Positions 62,210-64,000 of a stretch of DNA of 64,000 nucleotides are shown here, in pieces (the first letter of the stretch is position 1; the number at the start of each line of letters is the position of its first letter). The notes below the pieces were generated by a model. It made no database searches, had not been told where the DNA came from, and was given only the letters and a program-made list of their open reading frames with translations. Made by a program: the position numbers and the translations under genes. Source of the DNA: CATQHD01 sp965202675 (lineage in GTDB: Bacteria; Actinomycetota; Acidimicrobiia; Spongiisociales; Spongiisociaceae); contig OZ241842.1 of the NCBI GenBank assembly GCA_965202675.1, positions 930,001 through 994,000 on the forward strand, given 5' to 3'.

Positions 62210-63688
62210 TTACCGCATCACCCCGTCGTTTCCCGGCGGGGGCGGGGGCCGCCACCCCTCCCTCAGGGGCCGGCCCTCGGCGTATCCGGCGGGCGACTGG
62301 ACGCCGATCACGGCCCGCTCGTGGAACTCGTCGAGGTTGCGGGCGCCCGCGTAGGCGCAGGCCGACCTCACCCCGGCCACGATCCGGTCGATCAGGTCCT
62401 CCACGCCGGGCGCCGCCGGATCGATGTACATGCGCGACTCGGAGATGCCCTCCTCGAACTGCTCTCTCAGCGCCCTCTGGTAGGGCGTGTCGTTGCGGGC
62501 CCGGCGGCTGACCGCCCGCCGCGAAGCCATTCCGTAGTTCACCTTGTAGATCCGCCCGTTCGCATCGCGCATGGCCGCCGCCGCCGACTCGTTGACGCCG
62601 GCGAACCAGGAGCCGACCATCACGTTCGACGCCCCGGCGGCCAGCGCCAGCGCCGCATCCCGGGGATGGCGCACACCCCCGTCGGCCCACACATGCCCGC
62701 CCCGCGCCCGGGCGGCCGCCGCACACTCGACCACGGCGGAGAACTGCGGACGGCCCACCCCGGTCATCATCCGGGTGGTGCACATGGCCCCCGGCCCCAC
62801 CCCCACCTTGACTATGTCGGCCCCCGCGTCGAGCAGTTCGTTCACGGCCTCGGCCGTAACCACGTTGCCGGCCGCCACCGGACGGCCGCCGACGGCGGAC
62901 CGCACCTCGGCCAACGCCTCGAGCATCCTCCCCTGATGGCCGTGCGCGGTGTCGACAACCAGAACGTCCACTCCCGCCTCGACCAGCTCGGCCGCCCGGG
63001 CGCCCGCATCGCCGCTGATCCCGACCGCGGCGGCCGCCAGCAGCCGGCCGCTCCCGTCCACGGCCGGCTCGTACAGGGTGGCCCGCAGGGCGCCCTGCTC
63101 GGTGATGACCCCGACCAACCGGCCCGATTCGTCCACCACCGGCGCCAGATGCACCCGGCGTTCGGCGAGGGCGTTGAACATGGCCTCGGGACCCAGGGTG
63201 CAGGGCAGCACAATCGGGTCGGGGGTCATCACCTCCGCCAGCCGGGTGTAGGGGTCGGCGTCCTCGCGGTCCTTCTCGGTGAATATCCCGACCGGGCGGT
63301 TCTGCCCGTCCACCACGACCACGGCGCCGTGGGACCGCTTGTGGATCAGCCCCGCCGCCGCGTAGATGGTGTCGTTCGGGGAGAGGGTGATGGCCGTGTC
63401 CACCACGAGGTGGGCCCGCTTGACCGCGGCCACCATGTCGGCGATGGCCTCGACCGCCGCGTCCTGGGGGAACACGGCCAGCCCGCCCCGCCTTGCCGCC
63501 GTCTCGGCCATGCGCCGCCCCGCCACCGCGGTCATGTTGGACACCACCAGGGGAATCCTGGTGCCCGTCCGGTCGGGAGAGGCCAGATCCACCTCCATGC
63601 GGGACCCGACATCGGAGAACGACGGAACCAGGAACACATCCGAGTAGGTCAGCTCGCGCCCGGGCACCCGACCGTCTATGAACCTCAT
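62210..63688 (-). CDS. guaB1: GuaB1-type GMP reductase with CBS domains
   Basis: IMPDH/GMPR-fold enzyme. From the ATG at 63688 (GGGAG upstream) it has 492 residues. The barrel opens LTYSDVFLVPSFSDVGSR and VVSNMTAVAGRRMAETAARRGG, a CBS pair spans about 95-205, and the catalytic Cys is C303 in GVGPGAMCTTRMM. These N-terminal signatures match GuaB1, shown in mycobacteria to reduce GMP to IMP, rather than GuaB2. A longer frame to 63730 is not used. Confidence 0.88.
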   Translation of the reverse strand: MRFIDGRVPGRELTYSDVFLVPSFSDVGSRMEVDLASPDRTGTRIPLVVSNMTAVAGRRMAETAARRGGLAVFPQDAAVEAIADMVAAVKRAHLVVDTAITLSPNDTIYAAAGLIHKRSHGAVVVVDGQNRPVGIFTEKDREDADPYTRLAEVMTPDPIVLPCTLGPEAMFNALAERRVHLAPVVDESGRLVGVITEQGALRATLYEPAVDGSGRLLAAAAVGISGDAGARAAELVEAGVDVLVVDTAHGHQGRMLEALAEVRSAVGGRPVAAGNVVTAEAVNELLDAGADIVKVGVGPGAMCTTRMMTGVGRPQFSAVVECAAAARARGGHVWADGGVRHPRDAALALAAGASNVMVGSWFAGVNESAAAAMRDANGRIYKVNYGMASRRAVSRRARNDTPYQRALREQFEEGISESRMYIDPAAPGVEDLIDRIVAGVRSACAYAGARNLDEFHERAVIGVQSPAGYAEGRPLREGWRPPPPPGNDGVMR

Positions 63689-63790
63689 GACTTCTCCCAA
63701 GGCGCGGCGTACCCGTCCAGTATTCCACACTCCGCTCGGTACAAGGCCGGTTTGGGAAGCGGAGCCGCCCCTCCATTAGGCTCACCGGCG

Positions 63791-64000
63791 ATGGGCAACT
63801 TCAACGAAGCGCTCGCCGAGATCCGGGCGTCCTCCCTCTCGCAGACCGAGAAGGGCGCCCGCTTCGAGCGCCTGATCCTCCAGCTGTTCCGGCAAGACCC
63901 CCTCTACCAGCAGGAATACCGGCAGGTGTGGCTGTGGCCCGACTGGCCCGACCGCCCATCCAGGGACTTGGGCATCGATCTGGTGGCGGAGCGGGCGGAC
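63791..64000 (+). CDS. Mrr/helicase-type defence protein (5' end only)
   Basis: The first 70 codons are present: MGNFNEALAEIRASSLSQTE, then KGARFERLILQLFRQDPLYQQ and VWLWPDWPDRPSRDLGIDLVAER. This matches the N-terminal Mrr_cat_2-like nuclease domain of very long DEAD-box helicase/type ISP restriction proteins. The acidic DLGIDLVA is part of the nuclease core. The gene continues beyond the window. Confidence 0.7.
   Translation, partial: MGNFNEALAEIRASSLSQTEKGARFERLILQLFRQDPLYQQEYRQVWLWPDWPDRPSRDLGIDLVAERAD

Overview
The window is high-GC DNA from an actinobacterium. MshA (mycothiol synthesis), a CBS-containing GuaB1-type GMP reductase, an adjacent clpS/DUF2017 pair and a form II coxSLM operon all point to Actinomycetota. 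An Acidimicrobiia-like lineage is my best guess but is not proven by the sequence. Most genes are tightly packed, with stop/start overlaps (ATGA, GTGA) that suggest translationally coupled operons.

Layout: (1) 1-6968, minus strand: F1Fo ATP synthase operon (atpZ/atpI-like, atpB, E, F, H, A, G and the start of atpD, which runs off the left edge). (2) 6914-7703: a tandem duplication that made a chimeric DUF1640-like gene and a truncated sister. (3) 7866-11424: glyA, tsaC and prmC, with a repeat-rich gap between glyA and tsaC. (4) 11417-14655: a toxin-antitoxin cluster with one intact PIN module and two damaged ones, plus a DUF4143 ATPase. (5) 15394-26122: a large defence locus resembling Hma (helicase, methylase, ATPase). 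Its DUF499 ATPase is split by a frameshift at a run of 12 C, and an AT-rich trypsin-like protease lies downstream. (6) 26844-30941: an AT-rich three-gene cassette (DGQHR protein, unknown protein, D12 adenine methylase). It sits between the intact coxM gene and a decayed second copy of the coxM 3' end. (7) 31083-34834: form II molybdenum hydroxylase coxSLM. (8) 35564-42332: DUF2017, clpS, a small LSm-like gene with a near-perfect leaderless promoter, pheA, a thioesterase, a small AT-rich DUF6338 operon, rex and a SNF2 helicase. (9) 42366-51760: two divergent respiratory operons. One encodes a split cytochrome b/Rieske/dihaem cytochrome c complex with a ferredoxin. The other encodes a cbb3-oxidase-like trio whose CcoN-like subunit has lost every haem- and copper-binding histidine. 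(10) 51842-56056: a type III restriction-modification system of lower GC. (11) 56245-63688: SAM hydrolase, ybjN-like, mshA, a GNAT/FemAB-like gene, an M23 peptidase, a MoaD-membrane fusion and guaB1. A further Mrr/helicase-type defence gene starts at 63791 and runs off the right edge.

How the parts work together: the two respiratory operons and the ATP synthase form an energy-conserving chain that coxSLM could feed. The regions between them hold at least four restriction or defence loci, three of them of visibly lower GC than the core, plus toxin-antitoxin debris. This looks like an accessory-rich chromosome shaped by horizontal transfer.

The strongest candidates for something new are the histidine-less CcoN-like subunit with its cytochrome c partners, the DGQHR/unknown/methylase cassette, the possible poly-C switch in the DUF499 ATPase, a short PEHL motif shared by subunits of the two respiratory operons, and a dispersed repeat family that carries its own conserved promoter.
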